Of a DNA stretch of 64,000 bases, positions 1 through 9,098 are shown one piece after another. The DNA is taken from the NCBI RefSeq assembly GCF_030372765.1, contig NZ_JAUCMW010000007.1, positions 62,001 to 126,000 of the forward strand, written 5' to 3'. The notes below the pieces were generated by a model. That model ran no database searches. It was not told where the DNA came from and saw nothing but the letters and a program-made list of their open reading frames with translations. Made by a program: the position numbers and the translations under genes. This stretch comes from Labilibaculum sp. K2S (GTDB lineage: Bacteria > Bacteroidota > Bacteroidia > Bacteroidales > Marinifilaceae). Each line of letters begins with the position of its first letter. Position 1 is the stretch's first letter.

Positions 1-180
1 GGAAAAGATAGCGGGCGATTTTGTTGGGTAATCGCAGGCACTTGTTGCGATGGAAATGTTGCAGGTACTTACGCTCAAAAATTGGCAAATTGTGTTAACT
101 GCAAGTTTTTGAAACAAGTAAACGAGGAGGAAGGTCGGGATTTTATATTAATGCCCAAAAAGTTAAAAAGGGAAAAATAA
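1..180 (+). CDS. C-terminal end of a two-CW domain protein (partial)
   Basis: The window opens inside an open frame that reads for 59 codons and stops at 178-180. The visible peptide has the motif FCWVIAGTCCDGNVAGTYAQ followed by LANCVNC and KQVNEEEG. This spacing of CW, CC and CxxC residues is what I know from the small two-CW domain proteins, whose cysteines may bind a metal or a cluster. No function is established that I can cite. The start lies outside the window, so length and any extra domain are unknown. A strong hairpin with a U-run follows the stop directly, so this is the last gene of its transcript. Confidence 0.7.
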   Translation, partial: GKDSGRFCWVIAGTCCDGNVAGTYAQKLANCVNCKFLKQVNEEEGRDFILMPKKLKREK

Positions 181-190
181 TCACACTGTG

Positions 191-220
191 AAGTGAAGAA
201 ATTATTCTTCACTTTTTTTT
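191..220 (+). terminator. Intrinsic terminator after the two-CW gene
   Basis: Perfect 10-bp stem (191-200 with 205-214), 4-nt loop, then a run of T to 220 on the plus strand. It overlaps the stop codon of the convergent YibE/F gene, so the two genes share their 3' ends. Confidence 0.85.
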
Positions 221-1344
221 CGGGTAAACACCCAGGCACCAATAATTGCTGTGAAAGGAGCTACCAGTACCAATCCGAAACTACCTACCAAAGTGTGTAG
301 TATTTCGCCTGAAACGTAGTTCAGGTTTAGAATGTTAACCATAGGCGTTCCCTGTGCAATAAATACCATAAGCAGAGCTGAAAATCCGCCGGAGTATGCA
401 AGAAGGAGTGTGGTAGTCATTGTACCCACTACGGCTTTTCCTACCGAGAAACCTGATTGGCGCAATTGTTTGGCTGTAATACTTTTGTGTTGTTGGTACA
501 CCTCAGCTTGCGAAGCGGCAATATCCATAGCAATATCCATTACTGCACCCGAAGAGGAAATGAAAATTCCGGCAAGGAAAATTTCCGTTAAGTTTAGGTA
601 AGAATAACCCGAATAGAGCAAGGTTTCAGAGAATGGTTTAATGGCACCATGAATATTGAATAGTTTTCCAAAGACTATGGCCATAAAACAAGTAATGGCA
701 ATACCACTCATGGCACCGAAAAAGGCAACCAATCCTTTTTTATTGGTGCCGGCCACCAAAAAGATGATTACAGAGGTAAGTAAAGCAACGATACCCAACG
801 AAAGCGGGATAGGAGCATAACCTTTAAGCAAGCCAGGCAAGAGTAATTTCCAAATGGTGATTCCGGCAAACAGAAACGAAAGCATTGCCTTTACACCTGT
901 CCATCCTGCAAAGGAAACCAGGAAAAGAACAAATAATCCAAGCAGGAAAGCTTCCAGATTAATTCTATAATGATCTATAACATTGGCGCTGATTATTTCA
1001 GATTTATCCTGATTAAAATTAAGAACTGTGAGAGTTTTATCTCCGGGAAAAAAATATTTATCGAATTCCATTCTCCCTATTAACTGATTAAAGGCAGTTA
1101 TTTCTTTTCCTTTAAATTTTCCAGTTAAAATTTTAATCTGCACGGTTTGTGATCCGGTTTTTAAAATTCCGGTTTCTACAACAAGGGAATTATCGGTTGC
1201 TAAAACCAAGGCTTTCACACGTTCTGAATTTTTATAATCATTTTCAGAAAATCCTGTGGGAAGATATAGTATAACAGTACTTAAAATCAGAAGCAAACCA
1301 ACCAATATAAGATCTGATTTTTGAGGAAGCTGGAATTTGAACAT
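202..1344 (-). CDS. YibE/F family membrane protein
   Basis: A 380-residue protein of the YibE/F family, polytopic membrane proteins of unknown transport or regulatory role. One N-terminal membrane segment (about residues 12-29) is followed by a soluble stretch of about 100 residues (VKALVLATDNS to NVIDHYRIN), then about seven hydrophobic helices in the C-terminal two thirds. The family signature region AGIFISSSGAVMDIAMDIA lies near residue 265. Length and layout (exposed domain plus C-terminal helices) match the family. The start is a plain ATG. It stands alone between two terminators. The substrate cannot be inferred from the sequence. Confidence 0.88.
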   Translation of the reverse strand: MFKFQLPQKSDLILVGLLLILSTVILYLPTGFSENDYKNSERVKALVLATDNSLVVETGILKTGSQTVQIKILTGKFKGKEITAFNQLIGRMEFDKYFFPGDKTLTVLNFNQDKSEIISANVIDHYRINLEAFLLGLFVLFLVSFAGWTGVKAMLSFLFAGITIWKLLLPGLLKGYAPIPLSLGIVALLTSVIIFLVAGTNKKGLVAFFGAMSGIAITCFMAIVFGKLFNIHGAIKPFSETLLYSGYSYLNLTEIFLAGIFISSSGAVMDIAMDIAASQAEVYQQHKSITAKQLRQSGFSVGKAVVGTMTTTLLLAYSGGFSALLMVFIAQGTPMVNILNLNYVSGEILHTLVGSFGLVLVAPFTAIIGAWVFTRKKSEE

Positions 1345-1430
1345 AGTTGTAAAGGTATTGAAAAGTTGAAAGTCTTGAATGATCGAAAGGTCAAATAGTC
1401 AAAGACTCTTCCCGATTTTTTGACTTGATA

Positions 1431-1462
1431 AAAAAAACGCCCTGCTTACCTGCAGGGCGTTT
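1431..1462 (-). terminator. Intrinsic terminator after alkaline phosphatase
   Basis: On the minus strand an 11-bp GC-rich stem (arms 1435-1445 and 1452-1462, core GCCCTGC/GCAGGGC) with a 6-nt loop leads into a run of T at 1437-1431. It lies 17 nt past the stop of the phosphatase gene. Confidence 0.9.
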
Positions 1463-1478
1463 TATATCTATTTCAGAT

Positions 1479-3008
1479 TTATTTGTTTTCAATTAGTTTC
1501 ATCAGGTTTTTAGGAATGTCGGTATTGTCAAAAAAGCCTGTAAATAAACTTGCTCCAGGACCAATCGAGCGAATAGGTATTGGTGAAGCCGTGTGAGAAT
1601 AAGATGTCCAGCCAATACCTGCTTTGTGTGATAGAATATGACAAGCAGTTACAGTAAATGGATCGTAACTTCCGTATAGCAAATAAAACTGATCATTTTT
1701 TGTCATCTCATCAGCATAAGTCATGCTTTTTTCAAAGGCATCTTTCAATTGTTGCATTTCAAATGGTGATAATTGAAGGCCTTTTGATGCATCGCCCAAA
1801 CCAAAATGTTCTTTTACCAGTTCCAAACCATCTGCAACGCTGTAATTACCGATATGTTCTTGTTTGTACAAAGCTAATTTATCTGAAAATGCCTCGTAAG
1901 ATATATTTTGGTATTGAAGTAAATTAAAAGACGAGTCGTAATGACTGCCGGCAAATCCCAATGCCAAACCTCCTGTTTCATGATCGCCGCAAACAAGAAT
2001 TAATGTTTCTTCCGGATGTTTATTATAAAATTCCATCGCTGTTGCCACAGCTTTATCGAATTGCAGTACTTCTTTTATTACCGAAGCAGCATCGTTGGCA
2101 TGACTTGCCCAGTCAATTTTTCCCCCTTCAACCATCATGAAAAAGCCATTGCTGTTATCTAAAAGCTGAATGCCTTTTTCAGTAAAATCGGCCAATGAAA
2201 TATCCGCTCCGTTTTTCTGATCTATTGAATAGGGAAGGGCAGAACCTGCGGCTAATTTGGGGGCAACAGCAATAATTTTATCATCTCCTTTTTTTAGCTT
2301 TTTAAAATCCTGAATCGTATTTACAAAAGTATATCCTCTCGATTCAGCAACTTTCATGGAGTTAGGTTCTTTATTTTCAATATCTTCAGTGGCTCCCATT
2401 CCAAAATTCGACAGGGAACTTTCTTCTGTAGTTTTTCCATCTCCTTCAGGATGTTTAAATCCACCACCAGCAAAATAATTGAAATCACTTTTACTTAAAT
2501 CCAGGCTGATTTTATAGTACATGTTGCGGGTAGGCTGATGAGCATAGAAAGTTGCCGGTGTAGCATGATCGATAGAAACCGACGATACAATTCCAACTTT
2601 ATAGCCTTTATCTTTTGCCATTTCGGCAATGGTTTTTAAAGGATGCAATCTTTGTGCATCCATCGAAATGGTATTAATTGTAGTTTTATGTCCGGTAGCC
2701 AACGCAGTACCTGCTGCAGCTGAACCTGTAATGAATCGGTTGAGTGCGTAGGTGGTATAAAATCCTTGGTTAGGAAGAGTGCTTAACTGCAATTTTTTAA
2801 TCCCGTTGCTGTTTTCTAAAGATCCCAAATAGGCTTCTGCTGCGTTGGTTTGCGATAAGCCCATACCATCACCAATAAAATAAAAGATGTATTTCGGTGC
2901 TTTGCCTTTATAGGCATCTCTTTCGCTGGGTTGAGCAATGCTGTTAAAGGAAATCAGCAACAATGCAATGGCAAGAATCTGTTTCAATTTTATCTCGGTG
3001 TGTAACAT
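1479..3008 (-). CDS. Alkaline phosphatase (PhoA-type), exported
   Basis: A 509-residue phosphomonoesterase of the alkaline phosphatase family, expected to release phosphate from organic esters in the periplasm. A Sec signal peptide covers residues 1-26 (hydrophobic core ILAIALLLISF, cut after SIAQ). Metal and catalytic motifs are in order: FIGDGMG near residue 47, the nucleophile loop TGSAAAGTALATG near 96, IDHATPATFYAH, EGGKIDWASHAND, CGDHETGG and the late SHTASPIP. The residue before the nucleophilic Ser is Gly where E. coli PhoA has Asp101, a visible departure. A TTG 24 nt upstream (3032) overlaps the -7 promoter box, so the ATG at 3008 is preferred. It is monocistronic and ends in a strong terminator. 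Confidence 0.9.
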   Translation of the reverse strand: MLHTEIKLKQILAIALLLISFNSIAQPSERDAYKGKAPKYIFYFIGDGMGLSQTNAAEAYLGSLENSNGIKKLQLSTLPNQGFYTTYALNRFITGSAAAGTALATGHKTTINTISMDAQRLHPLKTIAEMAKDKGYKVGIVSSVSIDHATPATFYAHQPTRNMYYKISLDLSKSDFNYFAGGGFKHPEGDGKTTEESSLSNFGMGATEDIENKEPNSMKVAESRGYTFVNTIQDFKKLKKGDDKIIAVAPKLAAGSALPYSIDQKNGADISLADFTEKGIQLLDNSNGFFMMVEGGKIDWASHANDAASVIKEVLQFDKAVATAMEFYNKHPEETLILVCGDHETGGLALGFAGSHYDSSFNLLQYQNISYEAFSDKLALYKQEHIGNYSVADGLELVKEHFGLGDASKGLQLSPFEMQQLKDAFEKSMTYADEMTKNDQFYLLYGSYDPFTVTACHILSHKAGIGWTSYSHTASPIPIRSIGPGASLFTGFFDNTDIPKNLMKLIENK

Positions 3009-3029
3009 TTTATTTTGTTTAAATTTTCC

Positions 3030-3037
3030 CAAATCTA
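3030..3037 (-). promoter_or_regulatory. Possible -7 box of the alkaline phosphatase gene
   Basis: TAGATTTG on the minus strand fits the Bacteroidota -7 consensus TAnnTTTG and lies 21 nt before the chosen ATG. I see no TTTG at the usual -33 distance, so support is partial. Confidence 0.35.
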
Positions 3038-3096
3038 CTAATTAAATATTATTCGTAATGAGTTTAAATAGTTAATTTAACCTTAATTGTGTTGTT

Positions 3097-4998
3097 CTAT
3101 AGATTCCTGAGGTTCTCTTTGTTTCTGGAATTAAATATGTCTTTTCCTTCCGGTGTATAAAGAAAATCAACATATTCTTTAAAAAAGCCAATTACTCTGT
3201 CGCGAACCACTTTCATGGTAGAGTTTAGTAACTTATTTTCTTCGGTAAAAGCTTCCGGTAAAATTCCAATTGCTGTTGGTAACCATCGATGAGGAAACAT
3301 ATCTTCGTGTTTTCCTCCCGGACGATACTCATTTAGCTCGTTTTGTATTAATTCCAAAGCTGCTGTTTGTCCTTCTTCCGATTCCAGAGTAAGATGGAGC
3401 GGTTTTAATCGAGCCAGAACAGCCCCTTTGTTGGGAACTACCAGAGCAATGGTATAAGGATTCTGATTGTTATAAAGTAAACACTGATCCAGCAGTGGTG
3501 ATTGATCCACAAATGCTTCTTCAATTCCTTCGGGGCTAAATTTTTCACCATCATTGGCAATCAAAAGAGATTTGAAACGACCCAGGACATAAAGAAATCC
3601 ATCCTGATCTATATAGCCCATATCGCCGGTATGCAACCAACCATCACGAAGAGTTTCAGCAGAGGCTTTATCGTTTTTCCAGTAGCCTTTCATTACATTG
3701 CCGCCTTTGATCACAATTTCGCCTTTTTTTCCTACAGAAACCGGGTTTCCATTGTCGTCGCAGATTTTTAAATCCATATTGGGCACAATGAATCCCGATG
3801 ATCCTAATTTATGATTATGGTGGGCATTGGAAGAAATAATTGGCGAAGCTTCCGATAATCCATAACCTTGATACATTGGAATTCCAATAGCGTAAAAGAA
3901 GCGTTGCAGTTCAATGTCAAGAAGAGCACCTCCGCCGACAAAGAATTTTAAGTTGCCGCCAAAATTCTCTCTCACTTTTGAGAAAAGTATTTTGTCATAG
4001 AACATGTACAAGGGCTTTAGAAACATACGTGTTCCTTTTCCTTTATTCCAGCCGGCATCATTGTATTTGTAGGCTACTTCAAGAGCCTTATTAAAAAGTT
4101 TCTCGGCCTTAGGGCCTTTGGCTTTAATTCCTTTTTCGATATTTTTTTTAAAATTTTTAGCGAGAGCAGGAACACTTAAAATAATGTCGGGCTTAATTTC
4201 TTTGATATTATTGGGGATATTCTTTAAGGCCTCCATAGGCGATTTACCTTGCTGAACAGCAGCAATCGAAGCACCTTTTAGCATAAAGCTGTAAATTCCG
4301 GCTGTGTGCGCAAATGAATGATCCCAAGGGAGTATCAATAAGGTTTTAAAGCTGGCAGGAATTTCCATCAGGTTCGATGCCTGATACACATTACTCGCGT
4401 AGTTGTTGTGTGTGAGAATTATTCCTTTCGGATCGGCAGTGGTTCCGGAAGTGTAGGAAATGTTTGCATCATCATCTGCCACAATGTTTTTTTGAATCTC
4501 TTTAAGTTTGGATTTATCATTTTCAGATAACTCTTCACCCATTTTCAGTAGTTGAGAAAGTGAAATTTCCTTCTCTTGAAGCTCAATATTTTCATCAAGA
4601 ACAATTATAGTTTCAATATTTTCTAATTGGTCTTTAATCGATCTGATTTTTTCGAGATGATTGTTTGAAACAACAACAATACGAGCTTCCGAATGATTCA
4701 ATCGAAATTTAAGTTCGTTTTGAGCATCTAACTTTACCGATAAAGGAACATTTACCGCACCGGCAAATAAAATTCCAAGCTCGGAGAGCACCCATGCATT
4801 TCTCCCTTCAGAAAGAAGCCCGATTCGATCTGCTTTTTGAATCCCTAAAGAAAACAAGCCGGCTGCAAATAGCTGAACTTCTTCGTATAGAGATTGGTAA
4901 CTAACAGATTGATACTCTGAAGTGGTTTTCTCCCACAGGAAAGGATTTTTACCAAACAGATTAACACTGTTCTCAAAGAGTTGTATGATAGTTTTCAT
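3097..4998 (-). CDS. Long-chain acyl-CoA synthetase (AMP-forming)
   Basis: A 633-residue adenylate-forming enzyme that should activate long-chain fatty acids with ATP and CoA. The P-loop-like AMP-binding motif SYTSGTTADPKGIILTH is at about residues 181-197. The substrate-pocket motif YQGYGLSEASP and the hinge region LHTGDMGYIDQDGFLYVLGR come later, with the C-terminal lid starting after the GR. Length and the long-chain-type insertions match the FadD/FAA group used by Bacteroidota, not the shorter acetyl-CoA synthetases. It has no coupled neighbour; the phosphatase gene downstream has its own -7 box. The start is ATG at 4998 with its own promoter upstream. Confidence 0.9.
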   Translation of the reverse strand: MKTIIQLFENSVNLFGKNPFLWEKTTSEYQSVSYQSLYEEVQLFAAGLFSLGIQKADRIGLLSEGRNAWVLSELGILFAGAVNVPLSVKLDAQNELKFRLNHSEARIVVVSNNHLEKIRSIKDQLENIETIIVLDENIELQEKEISLSQLLKMGEELSENDKSKLKEIQKNIVADDDANISYTSGTTADPKGIILTHNNYASNVYQASNLMEIPASFKTLLILPWDHSFAHTAGIYSFMLKGASIAAVQQGKSPMEALKNIPNNIKEIKPDIILSVPALAKNFKKNIEKGIKAKGPKAEKLFNKALEVAYKYNDAGWNKGKGTRMFLKPLYMFYDKILFSKVRENFGGNLKFFVGGGALLDIELQRFFYAIGIPMYQGYGLSEASPIISSNAHHNHKLGSSGFIVPNMDLKICDDNGNPVSVGKKGEIVIKGGNVMKGYWKNDKASAETLRDGWLHTGDMGYIDQDGFLYVLGRFKSLLIANDGEKFSPEGIEEAFVDQSPLLDQCLLYNNQNPYTIALVVPNKGAVLARLKPLHLTLESEEGQTAALELIQNELNEYRPGGKHEDMFPHRWLPTAIGILPEAFTEENKLLNSTMKVVRDRVIGFFKEYVDFLYTPEGKDIFNSRNKENLRNL

Positions 4999-5318
4999 TT
5001 ACTTCTATATTGTAAGAATGCTCTTGATTTTAACGAGTTTCAAAAATAGCTGATTAGCCCGTTTTAAACAAGTTGCGCGTATTAAAAAATTGTGAATGTA
5101 TTTTAGTGTAGCTATTTTAATATGTAAATAGCTAAAAACCTGCAAAAACTCCTTGATTTTCGTGTGAAGAATATCTAATTTCCCGCTCGTTTTATTGAAT
5201 GAAATTAATAAATGTTTTTTCTGAATCTTTTCACCCAAAAGTGGGTTTTAGTTGTCTTTAAAGAAAGGATAATTAATAAATTACGACACAAACAACAACA
5301 TACATAAACCTAAACTAA
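4999..5318. other. Intergenic region between divergent genes, with an inverted repeat
   Basis: This 320-bp gap separates the acyl-CoA synthetase from the plus-strand PLP enzyme. It holds the synthetase promoter (5041-5071) and a 9-bp inverted repeat TAGCTATTT/AAATAGCTA (5109-5117 and 5126-5134, 8-nt spacer), which could be an operator. A 77-codon open frame on the minus strand (5005-5238) has no recognisable domain and crosses the promoter, so I do not call it a gene. Confidence 0.5.
5041..5071 (-). promoter_or_regulatory. Promoter of the acyl-CoA synthetase gene
   Basis: On the minus strand TTG (5071-5069), a 20-nt spacer and TATTTTTG (5048-5041) match the Bacteroidota vegetative promoter TTTG-N19-TAnnTTTG within one nucleotide of spacing. 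Transcription would begin near 5037, leaving a leader of about 40 nt. Confidence 0.5.
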
Positions 5319-6791
5319 ATGAGTAATCTGGAAAAATATTTTAAAAAGTTTCGTAAAAATACGATCGGTCACGATGCCCGTTTTTATTCCCCATTCGGAA
5401 AGCAAAAAATTATTTACGGCGATTGGATTGCAAGCGGTCGCTTATATGCACCCATCGAAAAGAAAATAGCGGAAGAATTTGGTCCGTATGTTGCAAACAC
5501 GCATACCGAAACGAACGAAACAGGTACTTTAATGACTCAATCCTATCATCGGGCTCAGGAGTTGATTAAAAAGCATGTAAATGCAGATTCTGATGATGTA
5601 ATTATTCATGCTGGTTTTGGAATGACTGCGGTTATTAATAAGCTGCAGAGGATTTTAGGTTTGAAAGGTTGTGGAATTTTAGGACGACACGCTTGTCAGA
5701 AAGAAAGAGAAAAGCCAGTTGTGTTTATTACTCATATGGAGCATCACTCCAATCAAACTTCATGGTACGAAACCAATGTTGATGTAGTTGTGATTCCTCC
5801 GGGAAAAGATTTAACTATTGATCTGAACGAGTTGAGAAATCAGTTGGAAAAATACAAGGAACGTAAAATGAAAATCGGATCCTTTACGGCCTGCTCGAAT
5901 GTAACCGGTATAGCAACTCCATTCCATCAAATGGCTAAATTAATGCACGAATTTGGTGGAATTTGTTTTATTGATTTTGCAGCTTCAGCACCTTACGTTG
6001 ATATTAACATGCATCCTGAAGATGAACTGGAAAAATTGGATGGGATTTTCTTCTCTCCCCATAAGTTTTTAGGAGGTCCGGGTTCTTCCGGAGTAATGAT
6101 TTTCGATTCGAAGCTATACAAAAATGAGGTTCCCGATAATCCGGGCGGAGGAACAGTAGATTGGACCAATCCATGGGGGAAATACAAATATGTTGATAGT
6201 ATTGAAGCCCGTGAAGATGGCGGAACACCTGGATTTCTGCAGTCGATTCGAATTGCTCTGGCAATTGAAGTGAAAAATCAGATGGGAACTAAAAATATTG
6301 CTGAAAGAGAAGAAGAGCTCCTCAATTTGGCATTCGACCGTTTAAAAGCAGTAAAAGACGTACATGTACTTGCCGAGAATGTCAAATCGCGTTTGGGGAT
6401 ATTGTCTTTTTACGTTGAGTACATTCACTACAACCTTTTGGTGAAGCTGTTGAATGACCGTTTTGGTATTCAAGTACGCGGCGGTTGCGCCTGCGCAGGA
6501 ACCTATGGACATTATCTGTTGGAGGTGAGTCAGGAGCAGTCTGATGCGATCACAAGTGAAATTACATCAGGCGATTTAACCCACAAACCAGGATGGGTAC
6601 GTTGGTCACTGCATCCTACAACAACGAATAAAGAGGTCTTGTTTTTTATTAATAGTTTGGAGAAAATTGTTGAGAATTTCGAAGACTGGAAAAATGATTA
6701 TTCTTACAACCGCAAAACAAATGAGTTTTTCTACAGTGGCGATCAAAAAGCCAGGAAAAAGATTGTTGTTAATGATTTATTCAAATTCTAA
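5319..6791 (+). CDS. Class V aminotransferase-fold enzyme, cysteine desulfurase/selenocysteine lyase-like
   Basis: A 490-residue PLP-dependent enzyme of the SufS/CsdB type. The N-terminal part has THTETNETG and the conserved THMEHHSNQTSW. The PLP aspartate is in FIDFAASAPY and the Schiff-base lysine in SPHKFLGGPGSSG. A Cys-rich loop GGCACAGTYGHY near residue 388 sits where group II desulfurases carry their active-site cysteine. The protein is about 80 residues longer than SufS (about 406) because of insertions before THMEHHSN and a C-terminal tail. No suf or isc genes are nearby, so a housekeeping Fe-S role is not supported by context, and a dedicated desulfurase or lyase with unknown substrate is equally possible. 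It ends in a terminator and is probably monocistronic. Confidence 0.82.
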   Translation: MSNLEKYFKKFRKNTIGHDARFYSPFGKQKIIYGDWIASGRLYAPIEKKIAEEFGPYVANTHTETNETGTLMTQSYHRAQELIKKHVNADSDDVIIHAGFGMTAVINKLQRILGLKGCGILGRHACQKEREKPVVFITHMEHHSNQTSWYETNVDVVVIPPGKDLTIDLNELRNQLEKYKERKMKIGSFTACSNVTGIATPFHQMAKLMHEFGGICFIDFAASAPYVDINMHPEDELEKLDGIFFSPHKFLGGPGSSGVMIFDSKLYKNEVPDNPGGGTVDWTNPWGKYKYVDSIEAREDGGTPGFLQSIRIALAIEVKNQMGTKNIAEREEELLNLAFDRLKAVKDVHVLAENVKSRLGILSFYVEYIHYNLLVKLLNDRFGIQVRGGCACAGTYGHYLLEVSQEQSDAITSEITSGDLTHKPGWVRWSLHPTTTNKEVLFFINSLEKIVENFEDWKNDYSYNRKTNEFFYSGDQKARKKIVVNDLFKF

Positions 6792-6823
6792 GAAATCTGC
6801 CTTTTCTTTATAGATATGATTTT

Positions 6824-6856
6824 AATCCTGAGAATTTGTTTTCAGGATTTTTTTAT
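6824..6856 (+). terminator. Intrinsic terminator after the class V PLP enzyme
   Basis: An 11-bp stem with one G-T pair (6824-6834 with 6839-6849), a TTTG loop, then T residues to about 6853. A TTG codon at 6836, in frame with the next gene, lies in the loop, which argues against it as a start. Confidence 0.85.
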
Positions 6857-6889
6857 ATTTTTGATTTGAATAAAAATAAAGATTTTAGC

Positions 6890-7828
6890 GTGTACGATAT
6901 TATTGGAGATATTCATGGAGAGGCCGCAACATTGAAACATATGTTGCTTAGTCTTGATTATATTGAAGGGAAGGAAGGATATTTTCATCCTGAAAGAAAA
7001 GCCATTTTTGTTGGAGATTATGTGGATCGGGGGCCTCATATTTTTGAGACACTCAGAATTATCCGGGAAATGGTTACTGCCGGTAATGCCTTTGCTATAG
7101 TAGGAAATCACGAACTGAATGTACTTACTTTTTATACCAAAGATAATGATGGTTTGTTTTTAAAAGGGCATAACCTGAAGAACAAAACTCAAATTAAAAA
7201 AACCTACGAAGAGTTCAAATTAGATAAGGCGAAACGAAAATCTTATTTGAAATGGTTACGGTCTTTGCCTTTGTATTTAGAGTTGGATGGATTTCGTGTT
7301 GTTCATGCCTGCTGGGATCAGGAAGCTATTGAACTTCTGAAAAAGGAAAACCCGGAAAATTGTTTGAGCAAGGAGTTTTTACGAAAAATAAATTTTGAAA
7401 GAGGCAAAGTATTTGATGCCGCCATGCTTTTGTTAAAAGGGAGAGAGTTTGCATTTCCTGATAATTTGGTGCTGAAGGATGATTATGGTTTTAAACGTTC
7501 AGCTTATCGGATTAAATGGTGGGAGCCAATGAATGGGAAAAGTTTTGATGAGATTTCATTTGGAAACAGATTTCACTTGCCCCAATACACCATTCCATCT
7601 CAACTTTACTTTGATATTCCACTTTACTCCGAAGATGAACATCCTGTATTTTTCGGACATTATTGTTTGGGAGATAAAGCAGGTGTTGTTCGTAATAATT
7701 TGTGCTGCGTGGATGGCTGTATTGCTAACGACGGTGTTTTTGTTGCCTATCGCTGGGATAATACTCTTCCATTGAATCAGAAGAATATCGTTTCGGTGAA
7801 AAAAGTTAAGAAATCCTTGGTAAAGTAG
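6890..7828 (+). CDS. Metallophosphoesterase, PP2A/PrpE-like
   Basis: A calcineurin-like phosphoesterase of 312 residues. The di-metal motifs are GDIHGE at the N-terminus, GDYVDRGP about 40 residues later, GNHELN, and a C-terminal FFGHYCLGD. This arrangement matches the PPP-type Ser/Thr phosphatase and diadenosine tetraphosphatase group; the real substrate cannot be told from the sequence. The start is set at GTG 6890 because the protein then begins directly at the beta strand VYDIIGDIHG, as in relatives, and because the upstream in-frame TTG (6836) lies in the terminator of the preceding gene. The GTG start is unusual among these genes. Confidence 0.85.
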   Translation: MYDIIGDIHGEAATLKHMLLSLDYIEGKEGYFHPERKAIFVGDYVDRGPHIFETLRIIREMVTAGNAFAIVGNHELNVLTFYTKDNDGLFLKGHNLKNKTQIKKTYEEFKLDKAKRKSYLKWLRSLPLYLELDGFRVVHACWDQEAIELLKKENPENCLSKEFLRKINFERGKVFDAAMLLLKGREFAFPDNLVLKDDYGFKRSAYRIKWWEPMNGKSFDEISFGNRFHLPQYTIPSQLYFDIPLYSEDEHPVFFGHYCLGDKAGVVRNNLCCVDGCIANDGVFVAYRWDNTLPLNQKNIVSVKKVKKSLVK

Positions 7829-7843
7829 CCGGGATATTTCTTT

Positions 7844-8221
7844 CTAGCTGTTTTTGTTTTTTCTCCAATCAATCAGAAATAAAATCCCTGAGAAGGAAAG
7901 AGGAAGAAACAGAAGTAAAACCACCCAACTATTGGAATCGATAAATGCATAAAGTGTGATTAAAATGCTGCTGATTACAAGTAGCAAACCACCCGGTCCA
8001 ACTTTCCAGAAAGAGATTAGAAAGCTACAGCCATAGGCAATCGAAAGAAGATAAAAGAGTAATATCCAACCTTCATTGTTGGCTGTTTCGTTACTTAATA
8101 GGGCAATAAATTCAGGCACCAGAAATAGCATGAAGACACCTGTAGTCAGGAATCCGATAACTCTGGCTGCAACAAGATAAAATTGCGATGGATGATCTTG
8201 AAATAACATACGTTTTTCCAT
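7844..8221 (-). CDS. Small membrane protein of unknown function
   Basis: A 125-residue protein with four predicted membrane segments (about residues 17-37, 49-66, 71-90 and 95-115) and a charged C-terminus WRKNKNS. I do not recognise a family. The ATG start is clear and the coding frame is clean. It converges on the phosphatase gene 15 nt away and diverges from the HAD hydrolase gene. No operon partner hints at function. Confidence 0.6.
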   Translation of the reverse strand: MEKRMLFQDHPSQFYLVAARVIGFLTTGVFMLFLVPEFIALLSNETANNEGWILLFYLLSIAYGCSFLISFWKVGPGGLLLVISSILITLYAFIDSNSWVVLLLFLPLSFSGILFLIDWRKNKNS

Positions 8222-8406
8222 AGGTTATGTGCTTTTCGAAAATATGCATTTTCAAATTACGGAAATACTAAAATAGAATCAAATTTAATTGGTTATGAGT
8301 TGGTGGTAGGGTTTGGAATTGTTTTGCAATTATTTTGTTCGTTTTTGCAATTCAGTTTTTGTATTCTTAATGTCTTTTTGCAGCTTTGCTCTAATAAAAA
8401 AATAAC

Positions 8407-9096
8407 ATGAATGGAATAAAAGTGATTGCATTTGATGCAGACGATACTCTTTGGGTGAATGAACCCTATTTCAGAGAATCTGAAATGGAGTTTTGTAATC
8501 TGATGAAAAATGGAATGAGCCTTGAGGAGGTCACCGAAGAATTATTTGCAACGGAGATTGGCAATATTCCTCTGTATGGATATGGGACAAAGGCTTTTAT
8601 TTTATCAATGATAGAAACAAGTTTGAAAATCACAAAAGGAAATATTAGTTCCGAAAAAATTCAGGCAATTATTGAATTGGGTAAACAGCAGATGAATAAG
8701 TCCATTGAATTATTGGATGGTGTTGTTGAGGTGCTGGAAAGCCTGCAGGGAAAATACAGGTTGATTGTTGCTACCAAAGGCGATTTACTCGATCAGGAAA
8801 GGAAATTGAAAAAATCAGGATTGCTAAAATATTTTCATCATATCGAGGTGATGAGTGATAAAAGGGAAGATGACTATAAAAAGTTGATTCAACATCTTGA
8901 TATTCCTGCAAATGAGTTTTTAATGGTTGGGAATTCCTTAAAATCGGATATTCTTCCAGTACTTAATTTGGGAGGAAAAGCGGTTCATGTTCCATTTCAT
9001 ACAACCTGGGAACACGAATTGGTGAGTGATGAAGAATTACAAAATGTTGGAGTAAGTGAGATTCAAAACATCCGGGAATTACTTCAGCTAGTATAA
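8407..9096 (+). CDS. HAD superfamily hydrolase
   Basis: A 229-residue haloacid dehalogenase-fold phosphatase. Motif I is FDADDTLWVNE near residue 9 (nucleophile Asp and acid/base Asp two residues on), motif II is the T in IVATKGD, motif III is the Lys of DDYKK, and motif IV is MVGNSLKSDILPVLN. A helical cap lies between motifs I and II, as in subfamily I enzymes. Small phosphorylated metabolites are the usual substrates; which one is unknown. The 185-nt upstream gap is shared with the divergent membrane protein gene and contains TTTTGCAATT twice. Confidence 0.85.
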   Translation: MNGIKVIAFDADDTLWVNEPYFRESEMEFCNLMKNGMSLEEVTEELFATEIGNIPLYGYGTKAFILSMIETSLKITKGNISSEKIQAIIELGKQQMNKSIELLDGVVEVLESLQGKYRLIVATKGDLLDQERKLKKSGLLKYFHHIEVMSDKREDDYKKLIQHLDIPANEFLMVGNSLKSDILPVLNLGGKAVHVPFHTTWEHELVSDEELQNVGVSEIQNIRELLQLV

Positions 9097-9098
9097 GT

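Noticed and set aside
5005..5238. 77-codon frame on the minus strand between acyl-CoA synthetase and the PLP enzyme
   Set aside because: No recognised domain, AT-rich composition, and it overlaps a well-matched promoter for the synthetase gene.
5319..6791. Naming the PLP enzyme SufS
   Set aside because: No suf or isc neighbour, and it is about 80 residues longer than SufS; the general family call is safer.
6836..6889. Upstream TTG start for the phosphatase gene
   Set aside because: The TTG lies in the loop of the terminator of the preceding gene, and the protein aligns from the GTG at 6890.
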